Source of the DNA: Citrobacter freundii | Lineage (GTDB): Bacteria > Bacteroidota > Bacteroidia > Chitinophagales > Chitinophagaceae | DNA length: 7,039 nucleotides | NCBI GenBank assembly: GCA_003243445.1 | Contig: QFQQ01000138.1 | Coordinates: 1-7,039 of the forward strand | Direction of reading: 5' to 3' | Shown: positions 6,718 to 7,039 of the stretch, piece by piece | How positions within the stretch are numbered: position 1 is the first letter of the stretch | How the letters are laid out: every line of letters begins with the position of its first letter | Made by a program: the position numbers and the translations under genes | Notes under the pieces: generated by a model | Seen by the model: only the letters and a program-made list of their open reading frames with translations | Databases searched by the model: none | What the model was told of the DNA's origin: nothing

Positions 6718-6780
6718 TGTAGTGATAGCGGGATATATCATTACCCCAACGGCAGTTTTACACCATAGCTAATATGGATG

Positions 6781-6797
6781 TTATCTTACTAAGATAA
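6781..6797. promoter_or_regulatory. operator-like palindrome TTATCTTACTAAGATAA
   Basis: Two perfect 8-bp arms flank a single C, in the divergent region between the cargo gene and hsdM. The size and AT-rich symmetry are typical of operators for dimeric repressors. No regulator gene for it is visible in the window. Confidence 0.5.
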
Positions 6798-6934
6798 TTG
6801 GTTTTTTGCGAGTGGCGAAACAGGTTGTGTCAGTTTATGGCATGTCGATATGATGGGGACGATGCCAACCGGAATGCTGCGATATTGGCGTGTCAGGAGA
6901 GGCATCTTACGGTATCATTTACCGCAATTTTTTA

Positions 6935-6954
6935 CGATGCAAAGCCCTGCATCG
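6935..6954 (+). repeat. inverted repeat with T-rich 3' side in the hsdM leader
   Basis: CGATGCA (6935-6941) and TGCATCG (6948-6954) form a 7-bp stem with a 6-base loop, followed five bases later by a T5 run (6960-6964). It is a weak terminator or attenuator candidate 30 bp upstream of the hsdM start. Its core TGCAAAGCCCTGCA resembles the palindrome at 4176-4189. Confidence 0.35.
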
Positions 6955-6983
6955 CTAGCTTTTTCTTCAGACCAGGATGATTC

Positions 6984-7039
6984 ATGAACGACAAAATCAG
7001 TCAGGACACGATCAACAAAGCCCTGTGGGCCGCGTGTGA
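6984..7039 (+). CDS. hsdM: type I restriction-modification methylase subunit HsdM, N-terminal fragment
   Basis: The ATG at 6984 opens a frame to the window edge, giving MNDKISQDTINKALWAAC, which matches the start of HsdM proteins whose N-terminus continues into the N6-adenine methylase helical domain. AGGA (6973-6976) is a suitable ribosome binding site. HsdM works with HsdS to methylate adenine in a bipartite site and with HsdR to cut unmodified DNA. hsdS and hsdR are expected to the right, outside the window. Type I systems are common cargo of mobile elements and have been noted in pipolins. Only 18 codons are visible, so the call rests on this short match. Confidence 0.75.
   Translation, partial: MNDKISQDTINKALWAAC

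Larger units (their letters stand above)
6676..6983. other. 308-bp divergent intergenic region
   Basis: No gene that I can support lies here. It separates the - strand cargo gene from hsdM on + and should hold both promoters. It contains three inverted repeats, listed separately at 6696-6717, 6781-6797 and 6935-6954. A TAATAT (6770-6775) could be a -10 box for + strand transcription but lacks a convincing -35. Confidence 0.5.

Noticed and set aside
6798..6980. 60-aa + strand open frame in the divergent region
   Set aside because: It starts with TTG, lacks a ribosome binding site, overlaps the inverted repeats and resembles no protein I know.
1..7039. tRNA genes, attachment-site duplications and CRISPR repeats
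   Set aside because: I looked for T-loop-like tRNA ends, long direct repeats and regularly spaced repeats and saw none, so the ends of the element are not in this window.

Overview
The window looks like part of an enterobacterial mobile genetic element, most likely from Escherichia coli or a close relative. It starts with the last codons of IS1 insB and the IS1 right terminal repeat. It then carries a family B DNA polymerase with the KTRG signature of primer-independent polymerases (piPolB), an AlpA-type excisionase, a tyrosine recombinase and the first codons of a type I restriction-modification methylase. A polymerase of this kind next to integration/excision genes and defence cargo is the layout of a pipolin, a self-replicating integrated element. 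Neither att site nor the tRNA target is in view, so the ends of the element lie outside the window.

Layout: IS1 remnant (1-78); short intergenic region; an unrecognised 108-aa gene on + (255-581); a convergent hairpin (587-615); then a - strand block read right to left: AlpA-like protein (4106-3906), an overlapping unrecognised 212-aa gene (3916-3278), an intrinsic terminator (3270-3243) and piPolB (3231-631). The recombinase (5385-4249) lies upstream of this block on the same strand. Further right is an AT-rich unknown cargo gene (6675-5534, - strand), split by a frame change at an A7 run. A 308-bp divergent intergenic region with several inverted repeats follows, then the start of hsdM on + (6984 to the edge).

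How the genes may work together (inference): the recombinase and AlpA-like protein would integrate and excise the element, and piPolB would copy the excised form. The 212-aa protein is translationally coupled to the AlpA-like gene and weakly resembles the 108-aa protein beyond the other end of piPolB, so both may be accessory factors. The terminator ahead of piPolB suggests that polymerase expression is limited or conditional. The hsdM end is defence cargo.

Two start sites were moved inward because the ribosome binding sites demand it: piPolB starts at 3231 (866 aa) and the recombinase at 5385 (378 aa).
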